Shown piece by piece: positions 42,881 to 51,339 of a stretch of 64,000 nucleotides of DNA. The stretch spans positions 62,001-126,000 of the forward strand of contig CAWHZU010000014.1 of the NCBI GenBank assembly GCA_963833885.1. Reading direction: 5' to 3'. Position 1 is the first letter of the stretch. Each line of letters opens with the position of its first letter. Below the pieces are notes generated by a model. The model saw only the letters and a list, made by a program, of their open reading frames with translations, made no database searches and was not told where the DNA came from. Both the position numbers and the translations under genes were made by a program. The stretch is from JASHPR01 sp963833885. Lineage in GTDB: Bacteria > Actinomycetota > Actinomycetes > Streptosporangiales > Streptosporangiaceae.

Positions 42881-43765
42881 ATGAGCTACCTGGAGCACTG
42901 GTCGTTCGACCCGTTTCTGATCTTCGCGGTCATCCTGGTCATCTGGCACGAGATCGGCCTGGCCCGGCTGGCCCGCTCCGATCCAGAGCATGCGGGCAAG
43001 CGCAGGCTGCGCTCGGTAGCCTTCTACGCCGGGCTTGCCGTGGTGCTGCTGGCCGTCGACTCGGCGGTCGAGTACTTCGCCGACCGCTACTTCTTCATGC
43101 ACATGCTGCAGCACCTGCTGCTGATGTTCGCCGCGCCGTCGCTGCTCGTGGCCGGCGCGCCGTGGCAGCCGCTGGCCGACGCCGTCCCCCGCCGGGCAGC
43201 GGCGGTTGTCGTTAAGTGGTCACAGCCGCTGCGCGCGGCCGTCGACTTCCTGCTCCGGCCCTGGATCACGGTCGTGGCGTTCAACGCCGTGATGCTGTTC
43301 TGGCACATTCCGGCAGCGCTCGACCTGGCCGAGAACAACCCGGCCGTGAAGATCTGGCTGCTGCACTCCTCCTACCTCGTCGCCGGGATCTTGTTCTGGC
43401 TGCTGTTCATCCCGTCGCCGCCGCTGCGGATGCGGATGCCGCCCGAGGGGCAGGCGATCGCCCTCGTCGCGACCAACGTGATCATGTGGCTGCTGGCGAT
43501 GTCGATGAGCTTCCTGACCCAGACGTCCTGGTACTCGGTCTACAACCACATTCCGGGCGTCACCCTGCCGCCGTTCGCCGACCAGCAGATCGGCGCGGGC
43601 ATCCTGTGGGTCTGCGGCGACTTCTGGGCCATCCCGGCCCTCATCGTCGCCATCCGCCGGGTCATCAACGCGGACGGCAGCATGGGGGCCGCGATCGACA
43701 AGATGCTCGGCAAGCAGACCGGCACGACCGGCGGCACCGGGTGGGCCAGCCGGGCCGGCCGCTAG
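42881..43765 (+). CDS. Second caa3-type CtaG family oxidase assembly protein
   Basis: 294 residues, seven predicted helices: FADRYFFMHMLQHLLLMFAA PSLLVAGAPWQPL, VVAFNAVMLFWHIPAALDLA and PPFADQQIGAGILWVCGDF match the caa3_CtaG family, with candidate copper ligands in HMLQHLL and FWHIP. The end is INADGSMGAAIDKMLG, then KQTGTTGGTGWASRAGR. Its last 68 bases recur exactly at 47926-47993. It ends the eight-gene two-component/copper operon, which seems to duplicate the CtaG function of the gene at 31066. Confidence 0.88.
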   Translation: MSYLEHWSFDPFLIFAVILVIWHEIGLARLARSDPEHAGKRRLRSVAFYAGLAVVLLAVDSAVEYFADRYFFMHMLQHLLLMFAAPSLLVAGAPWQPLADAVPRRAAAVVVKWSQPLRAAVDFLLRPWITVVAFNAVMLFWHIPAALDLAENNPAVKIWLLHSSYLVAGILFWLLFIPSPPLRMRMPPEGQAIALVATNVIMWLLAMSMSFLTQTSWYSVYNHIPGVTLPPFADQQIGAGILWVCGDFWAIPALIVAIRRVINADGSMGAAIDKMLGKQTGTTGGTGWASRAGR

Positions 43766-43766
43766 G
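43699..43766. repeat. 68-bp direct repeat, copy 1 (3' end of the second ctaG)
   Basis: Exact 68-base match to 47926-47993, same orientation. It covers the last 22 codons and stop of ctaG plus one base. The match ends sharply on both sides. Confidence 0.9.
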
Positions 43767-43845
43767 GCCAGTGCCCTGCTCGGCAGACGTCGAATTGCCA
43801 GACGGCCGGCCGAGCCTCGAGTCCGTCCAACCCCACGAACGCCGG

Positions 43846-43881
43846 GTACGGCCCGGGCCTGCGACGAGGCCCGGGCCGTGC
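43846..43881. terminator. Bidirectional hairpin terminator between ctaG and the subtilase-like gene
   Basis: ACGGCCCGGGCCT (43848-43860) pairs perfectly with AGGCCCGGGCCGT (43867-43879) around a six-base loop, and further G-C pairs extend the base of the stem. It lies between convergent genes, where a two-way terminator is expected. No T-tract is present, as is common in high-GC actinomycetes. Confidence 0.75.
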
Positions 43882-43908
43882 CGGTGTCGCCAGTGCTAGC
43901 CGCTCGAG

Positions 43909-46900
43909 CTAGCCCCCGACCGTGTAGGCGTAGGCAAAGTCGTGGAAGTCGGAGAACGACGCCGGGAACCCGATGGCGGGCTCAGTGGCTGCGAAGTCCG
44001 TCGAGTCGATGACGCTGAGGGTGCCGCTCACCGCAGAGCCCGCAGCTGCCGTGGGCGACAGCGTCGCTGTCAGTGTCCCCGTGGCTCCTGGCGCCAGCTC
44101 TTCCGGCGTGACGGTGTTGCCGCCACTGATGTCGTTGCCCGACGGTTGCAGTTCGAAAAACCCGACGTGGTTCGTCGTGTTCGTGACCGTGGCCGAGATC
44201 GGGACGCTGGAGCCGGTGTCGATGGTCGTCGACGCCGACGTCGGGAGACCGGTCTCGGTGACGGGTGCGAGCTGGTTGTACGCGAGGACCCCGGTGACGG
44301 TCTGGGAGAACTCCGTCCCGTCGGTCGTAGCGCCCTGCATCACGTCGATCTCCCACAAGCCTGGCTGGGGATCGGGGGTGATGAGCGAGGCGTTTCCGGT
44401 CGGGTTGCCGGGCGTCGGTGTGGTGTCGGTTGCTGTGACCTCGAAGTTGAATGACTCGGGGCCAGTAGACGCGAGGTCGGCGGGCGAGAACAGGTAGTAG
44501 TAGACCGGGTCGTCGGCAGCGTGGTCCGGCGCGGTGAACGACAGGTCGAGGTCGTTCTCACCCGGGGGCACGTCGACATAGAACGTCTTGATCTGCCCGG
44601 CACCGCGAGATACTGAGCTGGTCAGTGTGGCGCTGAACGAGCCACCGGCCGACGGGATGAGGGTACGCCGGGCGATCGGCACCGAGCTCTCGAGCCCGGA
44701 CGGCGTCGTGAACTGCACCGACTCGGGGGCATCGCCGGGGGCCTGCGGGAGGGCGATGCGCAGCGGCACGCTCACCGAGCTGTGCGGCGGGATGAAGACG
44801 GGCGCCGACGCCGGGCGATACGTGAAGTTCTGGCCGCTGGCCTGGAAGGTCACGGTTCCGGTGTAGGGCCCTGGGACGTCCGGCGGACTCTGCACGTGGC
44901 CGCGGCCATTGGCCCAGAGGATCTGGGCCGTCCAGGTCCCGGGCATCGGATGCTCGACCGTGCTGTGCTGGATGTCAGGGCTGGCGTTGGGCCCGTTGGC
45001 GGCGCCGTAGTCGTACGAACTCTGGGCCAGCCTCCCGGCCGGGTCGGTCAAGATGAACGACAGGATGTTGTCATCACTGTTGGTCGGGTCCGGCCAGCGC
45101 ATGTCGGCATCGAGCACGCTGACGCCCCTCGGCACCGTGAAGGTGATCGGTGCCGCCGCGGTCGCCCCCTGGGCGGGAATCGCGGCGCTCGGCGACGGGG
45201 CGCTGACGTTCTCGGTGACGGGATTGCCGAAGCTCGTCTCGCTTCCAAGTACCCGGTAGGTGCCGGTGACCCTTTCGGGGATGGAGGAGGCGTTGTCCAG
45301 CGTGACCGATGTGTTCACTGATGAGCCGCCCGGGCCCTGTACGTCGAGTTGGGTGGGGCTGTCCACCAATTCGGGAGCGTTGAAATGCGTCTCCGACGCG
45401 CCCGGCATCTGGCGGGCCGCCTCAACGGCCGCGTACACATTCAGGAGGCCAGCGCCCTGCTGGTCGGCCGGAGCCCCGATGTCGGTTGCCGTGCTGGTGA
45501 GGATCTCCTTCACCAGGGCTGGCGTCGGGGTGGCTCCGCCGTGGGTGTCACGGTAGGCCTGGATCACGTCGGCGGCGGCGCCGGAGACGAAGGGGGCCGA
45601 CTCGCTGGTGCCGCCAAAGCCCTCGGTCGGGACTGGCGGTGTGTTGCCGGCGCCGACGGCAGCGAGCGCCAGGTAGCCGGGGGCGACCAGGTCCACCACT
45701 ACGCCATTGGCAGCGGTGCCGCCCGACGACAGGGTCGTCATGTTGTTGTCTTCCCAGCCCCTCGTGTAGCCGTCGGCCTGGGCAAGGAGCCTGAGGTCGT
45801 TCGTACCGCCGACGTCAATGATGCTGGGGTTAGCGGCGGGCTCCTCGACCGTGCCGGACGAGCCGCTGTCGCCCGCGCTCTCGACTACGACAACACCCGC
45901 CTGCACCATGGCTACATTCGTCGGTTCGAGCAGGTCGTCGTTGGCACCCGGCAGAGCGCCGAAGCCGTAGGACTCGGACACGACGTTGACGCCCTCGTTC
46001 ACCGCCTGCTGCAGCCCGGCGATGACCTGCGACTCGGGAGCCACGATTTGACCCAGCGAGTTGGTGTCGGTGAAGGCACCGGTGGTGAGGAGAGAGGCGC
46101 CGGTGGCGTCACCCACGATTCGGAAGCTGCAGTTCGCGGGGATGTTCGAGAAGGGCAGCTGAGATGCGTAGGTGTAGGTGACCGTGCCCTGGGCGGCCAT
46201 GGTGGAGACGTCTCCGTTGAACTCGTCGCTGAAGACGTTCTCGTTCGGGTTCGGGGCGTCGATGATCACGTGCTGCCCGTTGGGCCGGATCATGTTGGGG
46301 TTCCCGGCCAGCGTGTCGGCGTCGACGTTCCCGATGATGACGCCCTTGCCCGTCGCGATCTTGGACGCTTCGAATTGGTCGAACGGGTTGTTGGATGCGT
46401 CGTTGATGCTGGTGAGGGCTTCGGGCTCCAACAGCGGTTTGCCAGGAGATGTATTGCACAACTGCTGCCCGTCGGCCGCCCTTGCCGGAATGGTGGCCTT
46501 CCGCACCCGGGAAGCGGCCACCGTCTTCGTGTTCGACGCGGCGTCCCCGATGATGATGGTTCCGTCGGGGACGACCGCCTTGACGCCCCGGGTGTGGCTG
46601 AGTGCCTGTGCTTCGGCCGCAGGCATTGTCGCCGCGACCGCGTTGAGGAGCGAAAGGGTCGTGATATGCGTGGCCCCGACCTGCTTCAGCTGGGCTACGA
46701 GCGGAGCCTGCATGGACGCAGCCGTTGATTCTCGGGCGTGCCGGTGGGCCTGGTTCGCCGGCAGGTTGGTGAGCTGGTCGCCGAACACGACCACCACGCG
46801 CTCTCGCTTGCCGGACGAGCGGGTTTTGACCTGGCTCGGGCTCAACTTAGAAAAGCTGGGCGTCGGCACACTGGCTCGGGCGGCCGAACCGGCTGCCCAG

Positions 46901-46977
46901 CTAGTGCCGGTTATCCCTGTGATGCCGAGTGCGGCCGCACCGAGCAACGAAACGGCCTTGCGGGGAGTTAAAGACAT
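43909..46977 (-). CDS. Large secreted subtilase-like (S8-type) protein with degenerate catalytic sites
   Basis: 1022 residues. A signal peptide (MSLTPRKAVSLLGAAALGIT...) is followed by an I9-like propeptide (ERVVVVFGDQLTNL) and a subtilisin-type domain. The Ser motif GFGGTSESAPFVSGAAADVI is intact (Ser about residue 459), and GVNVVSESYGFG, VVVESAGDSGSSG and DVGGTNDLR follow the S8 order. The usual Asp motif is only GVIIGNVDADT, and where HGTHVAG is expected the sequence is VGDATGASLLTTG, without a His. The C-terminal 450 residues are beta-rich adhesion/P-type domains. It may be an inactive or altered protease, or another hydrolase. Confidence 0.7.
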   Translation of the reverse strand: MSLTPRKAVSLLGAAALGITGITGTSWAAGSAARASVPTPSFSKLSPSQVKTRSSGKRERVVVVFGDQLTNLPANQAHRHARESTAASMQAPLVAQLKQVGATHITTLSLLNAVAATMPAAEAQALSHTRGVKAVVPDGTIIIGDAASNTKTVAASRVRKATIPARAADGQQLCNTSPGKPLLEPEALTSINDASNNPFDQFEASKIATGKGVIIGNVDADTLAGNPNMIRPNGQHVIIDAPNPNENVFSDEFNGDVSTMAAQGTVTYTYASQLPFSNIPANCSFRIVGDATGASLLTTGAFTDTNSLGQIVAPESQVIAGLQQAVNEGVNVVSESYGFGALPGANDDLLEPTNVAMVQAGVVVVESAGDSGSSGTVEEPAANPSIIDVGGTNDLRLLAQADGYTRGWEDNNMTTLSSGGTAANGVVVDLVAPGYLALAAVGAGNTPPVPTEGFGGTSESAPFVSGAAADVIQAYRDTHGGATPTPALVKEILTSTATDIGAPADQQGAGLLNVYAAVEAARQMPGASETHFNAPELVDSPTQLDVQGPGGSSVNTSVTLDNASSIPERVTGTYRVLGSETSFGNPVTENVSAPSPSAAIPAQGATAAAPITFTVPRGVSVLDADMRWPDPTNSDDNILSFILTDPAGRLAQSSYDYGAANGPNASPDIQHSTVEHPMPGTWTAQILWANGRGHVQSPPDVPGPYTGTVTFQASGQNFTYRPASAPVFIPPHSSVSVPLRIALPQAPGDAPESVQFTTPSGLESSVPIARRTLIPSAGGSFSATLTSSVSRGAGQIKTFYVDVPPGENDLDLSFTAPDHAADDPVYYYLFSPADLASTGPESFNFEVTATDTTPTPGNPTGNASLITPDPQPGLWEIDVMQGATTDGTEFSQTVTGVLAYNQLAPVTETGLPTSASTTIDTGSSVPISATVTNTTNHVGFFELQPSGNDISGGNTVTPEELAPGATGTLTATLSPTAAAGSAVSGTLSVIDSTDFAATEPAIGFPASFSDFHDFAYAYTVGG

Positions 46978-47148
46978 TCTGCTGCCGCCATTCCGACCCT
47001 CTGCCGGGTTCCCTGGACGTAACCGTCCTTTCGGGTGTTACACCCTTATCGCCGCTGGATCCAGGACGGATTAGAAGCCCGCTCCAGGTGTCATGGGCGC
47101 ACAGAGTGGCCTCTAGCACTTGATCCGGTCGCTGGGGCCTCCGCGGGC

Positions 47149-47926
47149 CGTCAGCTCAGCCGGCCGGCCAGGAAGTCCGCCCAGGTCCGCGTGCCGATGA
47201 GGGTTTCCGCCGACGGCTCCGGGATCAGCGCGCCGTCCCGGATCTTGCGGAGCCCGGGCAGCCACAGGGGCAGCACCGGCCGCCTGCGGCCTGAGGCCCG
47301 AAGATAACCGCGGACCAGGTCGGCGAAGCTGAGTACCTGCGGCCCGGCCATGTCGGGCACCCGGCCGGCCGGCTCCCCAGCGTCAGCTCGGCGAGCCGGG
47401 CCGCCACTTCGCCCGCGTCGACCGGCTGCGTGGGGAAACCGGCCGGCACCGGCACCATAGGTAGCCGGGCCAGCTTCTGCGTCCCGTTCAGGATCAGGTC
47501 GTAGAACTGGGTGGCCCGCAGCGTGGTCCACGGCAGCCCGGAGTCGGTGACGATCTGCTCCGCCTCGAGCTTGGCGCGGACGTAGCCGAACGTGACCCGG
47601 TCGGCCCCCACGATCGAGATGTACACCAGGTGCGGCTTTCCGCCGCTTGCGGTCGCCGCCGCGACCAGGTTCCTGGTCGCCTCGGCGTCGCCCTTGTTGT
47701 CGCTCGCGCAGTGCACGATCGCCGAGACCCCGTCGACCGCGGGATCGATGCCCGTTCCGGCCACCAGGTCCCCGGTCACGAAGTCGACGCCGTCCGCCGC
47801 CGCCTGGGACCGCGGGCCGCGCCGGCTCAGTACTCGCACGTCACGGCCGGCGTCGCCGAGCTGCTGGACGACGAGCCGCCCGAGCGTTCCGGTGCCTCCG
47901 GTGACCAAGATCGGTGAAGTCGTGGC
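47149..47926. repeat. 778-bp direct repeat, copy 1
   Basis: Matches 52198-52975 in the same orientation at a constant offset of 5,049 bases with no indels. The first about 150 bases (3' end of the gene) carry many substitutions; the rest is almost identical. Confidence 0.9.
47151..47926 (-). pseudogene. NmrA/SDR-type NAD(P)-binding protein, frameshifted (copy 1)
   Basis: The N-terminal frame reads SPILVTGGTGTLGRLVVQQL (Rossmann GxxGxxG), VDGVSAIVHCASDNKGDAEA and HLVYISIVGADRVTFGYVRA KLEAE. After RLAELTLG the frame is lost; the continuation EPAGRVPDMAGPQVLSFADL and GALIPEPSAETLIGTRTWAD FLAGRLS is in the -1 frame. One missing G in a G-run near 47385 explains this. No good start codon is seen: an ACG stands where ATG would be expected. 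The frame continues upstream into the ctaG-tail repeat to 48043, which is artificial. The family comprises atypical SDRs of unknown substrate. Nearly identical copy at 52200. Confidence 0.8.
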
Positions 47927-47993
47927 AAGATGCTCGGCAAGCAGACCGGCACGACCGGCGGCACCGGGTGGGCCAGCCGGGCCGGCCGCTAGG
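47926..47993. repeat. 68-bp direct repeat, copy 2 (ctaG tail)
   Basis: Exact copy of 43699-43766. It joins the 5' end of pseudogene copy 1 at a GGC/GAC boundary and leads into the 3' end of the mannosyltransferase gene. Confidence 0.9.
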
Positions 47994-48015
47994 ACGTCGG
48001 GCAGCTCGCCCCGCC

Positions 48016-49611
48016 TCATATCCAGCTGTGGAACCACATGCATGACAGCCAGGAGGAGTACGGGATGGCCTTGGCCGCGAGGATGGGGTACAAGTAGGCG
48101 AAATTAGCTAGTACCGCCGTGAGGTAGGCGCCGGTGACCACTGCGCCGACCGCGCGCCGGGCGGGCGATGCCCGTTCGGGCCCGATGATCAGGCCCAGGC
48201 ACAAGGTGAGGGCAATGATCAGGAACGGCTCGAAGGTGACGGCGTAGTAGTAAAACTCGGTGCGCTGGTTATGCACGTAAAACCAGATCCACGGCAGCCA
48301 CCCGGCAGCCACCCCCAGCAGCGCCGCGCCGGCCCGCCAGTCCCGGCGCATCATCCACCACGCCAGGCAGAACACGATCGCGGCGGTGGCGCCCCACCAC
48401 AGCAGCGGCGTGCCGATGGCCAGCACCTCCTGCTCGGTGGAGCCGGGCGCGCCACACGCCTTGGCGGGCAGGCAGGAGGAGTAGAACGAGATCGGCCGGG
48501 CCAGGATCAGCCAGTCCAGCGGATTCGACTGGTAGGTCTGGGGTTGATGGAGTCCGAGGCCGTACTGGAGCGTCCACCGGTTGTACTCCAGCCAGGCCGC
48601 GATCGTGGACGTCGGATGGCCGTTGTTGAAGGCGGCGCCGTTGCGGTCGTAGCCGTAGGGAGTGGCGAACCAGCCGGTCCACGAGGCGGTGTAGACGACG
48701 GCGGGCAGCGCCACGAACCACAGCGGCAGCCACGGCCCGTCGCTGCGGAGCACCCCGCGCCAGCGCGCCGGGTAGCCCGCGGCGCGGCGGGCGCCGAGAT
48801 CCCAGAGGATGACCAGCCCGGTGAACGCGGCGATGTACCACACGGCGTTCCACTTGCACGCGGTAGCCGCGCCCAGGCAGCCCCCGGCGGCCACCAGCAG
48901 CCAGCGCATGCCGAGCTTCGGGCCGACCCCGTCGTCGCTGTCCTGCCCGGCGTCGCGGGCGGCGGCCGCGGCGGCCAGCCGGGCACGGGTGCGGTCCCGG
49001 TCGATCACCACCAAGCCGAAGGCGGCCAGCACCCAGAACATGACGAAGATGTCCAGGATCGCGGTCCGCGACAGCACCAGCTCCAGGCCGTCCAGCGCCA
49101 TCAGCAGCCCCGCCACGCAGCCGAGCAGCGTGGACCGGGTCATCCGCCGCACGATCCGGGCCAGCAGCAGGATGGACAGCGACCCGATCAGGGCGACTGA
49201 GAACCGCCAGCCGAACGGGGTCAGCCCGAACAGCCACTCGCCGACCGCGATCATCTCCTTGCCCAGCGGCGGATGCACGACCAGCTCGGCCTGGGTGCCC
49301 GCCAGGATGTTGGTCTTGCCCTCGGCTAGCAGCGCGTCGGCGTTTTTCACGTGGGTGATCTCGACGCCGTGATTGAGGATGGCCCACGCGTCCCCGACGT
49401 AGTAGGTCTCGTCGAAGACCACCGCCTTCGGCACGCTGAGCCGGTCGAACCGCAGGAAGGCCCCGAACAGCGTCACCAGCAGCGGCCCGACCCAGCCCCA
49501 GACGGCGCTACCGGGCATCGGCGGCACCAGGCGCTGGGCCAGGCTCCCGCACAACTCATCCACCCTGGCGCCGGACGGCCTCACCCTCCGAGGCTTCCGG
49601 GAAACTGCCAT
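48016..49611 (-). CDS. Protein O-mannosyltransferase (Pmt family)
   Basis: 531 residues, GT39 family, about 11 helices. The first loop has the acidic FDETYYVGDAWAILNHG, then VVHPPLGKEMIAVGEWLFG, LMALDGLELVLSRTAILDIF, AACKWNAVWY-like TACKWNAVWYIAAFTGLV and FYYYAVTFEPFLIIALTL, matching actinobacterial Pmt. It transfers mannose from polyprenyl-phosphate-mannose to Ser/Thr of Sec-exported proteins. ATG 49611 is used; TTG 49614 is an adjoining alternative. The Thr/Pro-rich protein encoded upstream at 49733 and the large secreted proteins nearby are natural candidate substrates. Confidence 0.92.
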   Translation of the reverse strand: MAVSRKPRRVRPSGARVDELCGSLAQRLVPPMPGSAVWGWVGPLLVTLFGAFLRFDRLSVPKAVVFDETYYVGDAWAILNHGVEITHVKNADALLAEGKTNILAGTQAELVVHPPLGKEMIAVGEWLFGLTPFGWRFSVALIGSLSILLLARIVRRMTRSTLLGCVAGLLMALDGLELVLSRTAILDIFVMFWVLAAFGLVVIDRDRTRARLAAAAAARDAGQDSDDGVGPKLGMRWLLVAAGGCLGAATACKWNAVWYIAAFTGLVILWDLGARRAAGYPARWRGVLRSDGPWLPLWFVALPAVVYTASWTGWFATPYGYDRNGAAFNNGHPTSTIAAWLEYNRWTLQYGLGLHQPQTYQSNPLDWLILARPISFYSSCLPAKACGAPGSTEQEVLAIGTPLLWWGATAAIVFCLAWWMMRRDWRAGAALLGVAAGWLPWIWFYVHNQRTEFYYYAVTFEPFLIIALTLCLGLIIGPERASPARRAVGAVVTGAYLTAVLANFAYLYPILAAKAIPYSSWLSCMWFHSWI

Positions 49612-49732
49612 CAAGGCCCACCTCAGCTACGCACGCCCGGTAAGTCTGGCGTGGTCAACGGCACCTGCTGCGCGCCCGCCAGGTCGGGGCCGGTCTGACC
49701 GGGGTGAACCTTCCTGGCGGGCGGCAAGATCG

Positions 49733-50854
49733 TCAGCCGGTCACCGGGAACGGAGAGGGGATCGGCCTGGGATGAGGCGCCGGCCTGGGGTGGTGGTGCC
49801 TGTGGTGGTGCGGCTTCGGCGTCGGCGTGGGAGTCGGCGTCGGCGTCGGCGTCGGCGTGGGCGTCGGCGTGGGCGTCGGAGTCGGCGTCGGAGTCGGCGT
49901 CACCGTCGGCGTCGGCGTGGGCGTGGGCGTCGGCGTGGGAGTCGGCGTCGGCGTGGGAGTCGGCGTCGGCGTGGGAGTCGGCGTGGGAGTCGGCGTCGGC
50001 GTGGGAGTCGGCGTCGGCGTGGGAGTCGGCGTCGGCGTCGGCGTGGGAGTCGGCGTCGGCGTCGGAGTGGGCGTCGCTGTCGGGGTCGGCGTCGGGGTCG
50101 GGGTCTGAGTCGCGGATACGCAGGTAGTAGGCGTGTTGATGGTGTCGTCGTCGAGGGTGACGGCGCCGTTACGAGCCAGCGCGCGGCCGTCAATAGTGTC
50201 GCCGGTGTCCACCGTAATAGACGTCAGGGCAAGGACGCTGCCCTGGAAGGTAGTGCCTGTTTGGATTGTCGCGGAACTGCCCACTTGCCAGAAGACATTG
50301 CAGGCTTGAGCACCGTTGGTGAGGACGACGGTGGTGCCCGTGCTGGTGATAAGCGTGGAACCAGCCTGGAAGATGAATACCGCGCCCGGATCACCCTGGC
50401 CGTCGAGGGTGAGCGTGCCGGTGACATGCAGTGCACTCGAGGCGGTATATACGCCGGACGTGAGCGTCTGGCCGGCACCGATGGTGCCGACACTGCCCGT
50501 TGAGGGCTGCCCAGCGGCATCGTTATACGCGATGGTCAAGTCGGACTTGGCTCCCGCCGCGGCGCCGCCCACCAATGTGGTGCCGGTCACAAGGCCAGGG
50601 GGGAATCCGGTCACGGCGGTGCCCGGGCTTACACCGAGGTCCCCGTTCACAACAGTCGCGCCAGTGTTGGTGACCGTGCTCCCGGCCAAGACCCCGTAAG
50701 GACTGGCAGTTCCGAGATCCACCGTCGTCGCCGCCTCACCGGCGCTCAACTGCAGGGCAACGAACGCAGCAATGATAGTCATGATCACCAAGAATGCTGC
50801 CAGCCAGCGGTAGCGACTGGGCTTACCCGAGGCATGACGGCCGACCGCTTCCAT
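49733..50854 (-). CDS. DUF3494 ice-binding-like secreted protein with Thr-Pro tail
   Basis: 373 residues. A signal/anchor helix (WLAAFLVIMTIIAAFVALQL) precedes a DUF3494 domain: DLGTASPYGVLAGSTVTNTG, VNGDLGVSPGTAVTGFPPG, AYNDAAGQPS, FIFQAGSTLITSTGTTVVLT NGAQACNVFWQVGSSATI and GRALARNGAVTLDDDTI. Then comes a run of about 46 Thr-Pro pairs and a His/Pro-rich end (PKPHHHRHHHPRPAPHPRP). The family includes ice-binding adhesins, but many members are generic surface proteins. A GAAGGG site supports ATG 50854. It may be heavily O-mannosylated by the adjacent Pmt. Confidence 0.85.
   Translation of the reverse strand: MEAVGRHASGKPSRYRWLAAFLVIMTIIAAFVALQLSAGEAATTVDLGTASPYGVLAGSTVTNTGATVVNGDLGVSPGTAVTGFPPGLVTGTTLVGGAAAGAKSDLTIAYNDAAGQPSTGSVGTIGAGQTLTSGVYTASSALHVTGTLTLDGQGDPGAVFIFQAGSTLITSTGTTVVLTNGAQACNVFWQVGSSATIQTGTTFQGSVLALTSITVDTGDTIDGRALARNGAVTLDDDTINTPTTCVSATQTPTPTPTPTATPTPTPTPTPTPTPTPTPTPTPTPTPTPTPTPTPTPTPTPTPTPTPTPTPTPTPTPTVTPTPTPTPTPTPTPTPTPTPTPTPTPTPKPHHHRHHHPRPAPHPRPIPSPFPVTG
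49818..50106. repeat. Low-complexity hexamer repeat tract (Thr-Pro coding)
   Basis: About 290 bases of alternating GGCGTC, GGCGTG and GGAGTC/GGAGTG hexamers (plus-strand view) encode the Thr-Pro run on the minus strand. It is prone to slippage, so the copy number in the assembly may be unreliable. The opposite strand also stays open (Gly-Val repeats), which is an artefact. Confidence 0.9.
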
Positions 50855-51339
50855 TTGCCAAACCCTTCACTAATAGTACTTGCCCGAACATTCAAGATGG
50901 TCGCGTGGACGCATTGTCTAGACGTCCAGATGAATAGCAGCGATGCGATTGCACATGACCTGCGATATGCCATTGGCAATCAATCTGAAATCCTGCCCAG
51001 ATCAATGGCAAGATACACCGGGGCGCCTATCAATCGTGCGCACGCACCGCTCGGCCAGGTAATTTTTCTCCCAAGTGATGCGATAGACGCGTGGACATAA
51101 ATCGGGTAAATGCCAGCAGGCATCCGAGAGGTCTAATCCCCGATCTGACTTTCGCGTTCGGCCCCCCGCGAGGCTCGCCCCTTGCTGGCTTCTTCGGTGT
51201 TACGATGCGGAGCGCAATAGATGCTCACCGGTCGTGACGACCGAATCGGACCATTCATGGTGTCGGCATGGCTACGGCCCACACGCTCACTTAACCGGCC
51301 TATCATCAATCTTGCGCCTTCTTTCCCGGAGGTCTCTTA
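50855..51339. other. 485-bp intergenic region of lower GC
   Basis: Between two divergent genes (ice-binding-like and L,D-transpeptidase). The first 260 bases are clearly lower in GC than the rest of the window and carry no convincing gene; the open frame here has poor codon bias. Promoters for both genes must lie here. I found no clear -35/-10 pair or palindrome. Confidence 0.5.

Noticed and set aside
47927..48043. N-terminal 40 residues of the SDR-type reading frame in copy 1
   Set aside because: These codons are the reverse complement of the ctaG tail and the end of the mannosyltransferase gene, so they are not a native N-terminus.
49818..50106. Possible CRISPR-like or minisatellite array
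   Set aside because: The units are six-base coding repeats with no spacers; they encode Thr-Pro in the ice-binding-like protein.
49827..50108. Gly-Val repeat ORF on the plus strand
   Set aside because: Complement of the Thr-Pro tract; no start context and no neighbour support.
50834..51100. 88-codon plus-strand ORF upstream of the L,D-transpeptidase
   Set aside because: Low-GC region without third-position bias; overlaps the start of the ice-binding-like gene on the other strand.
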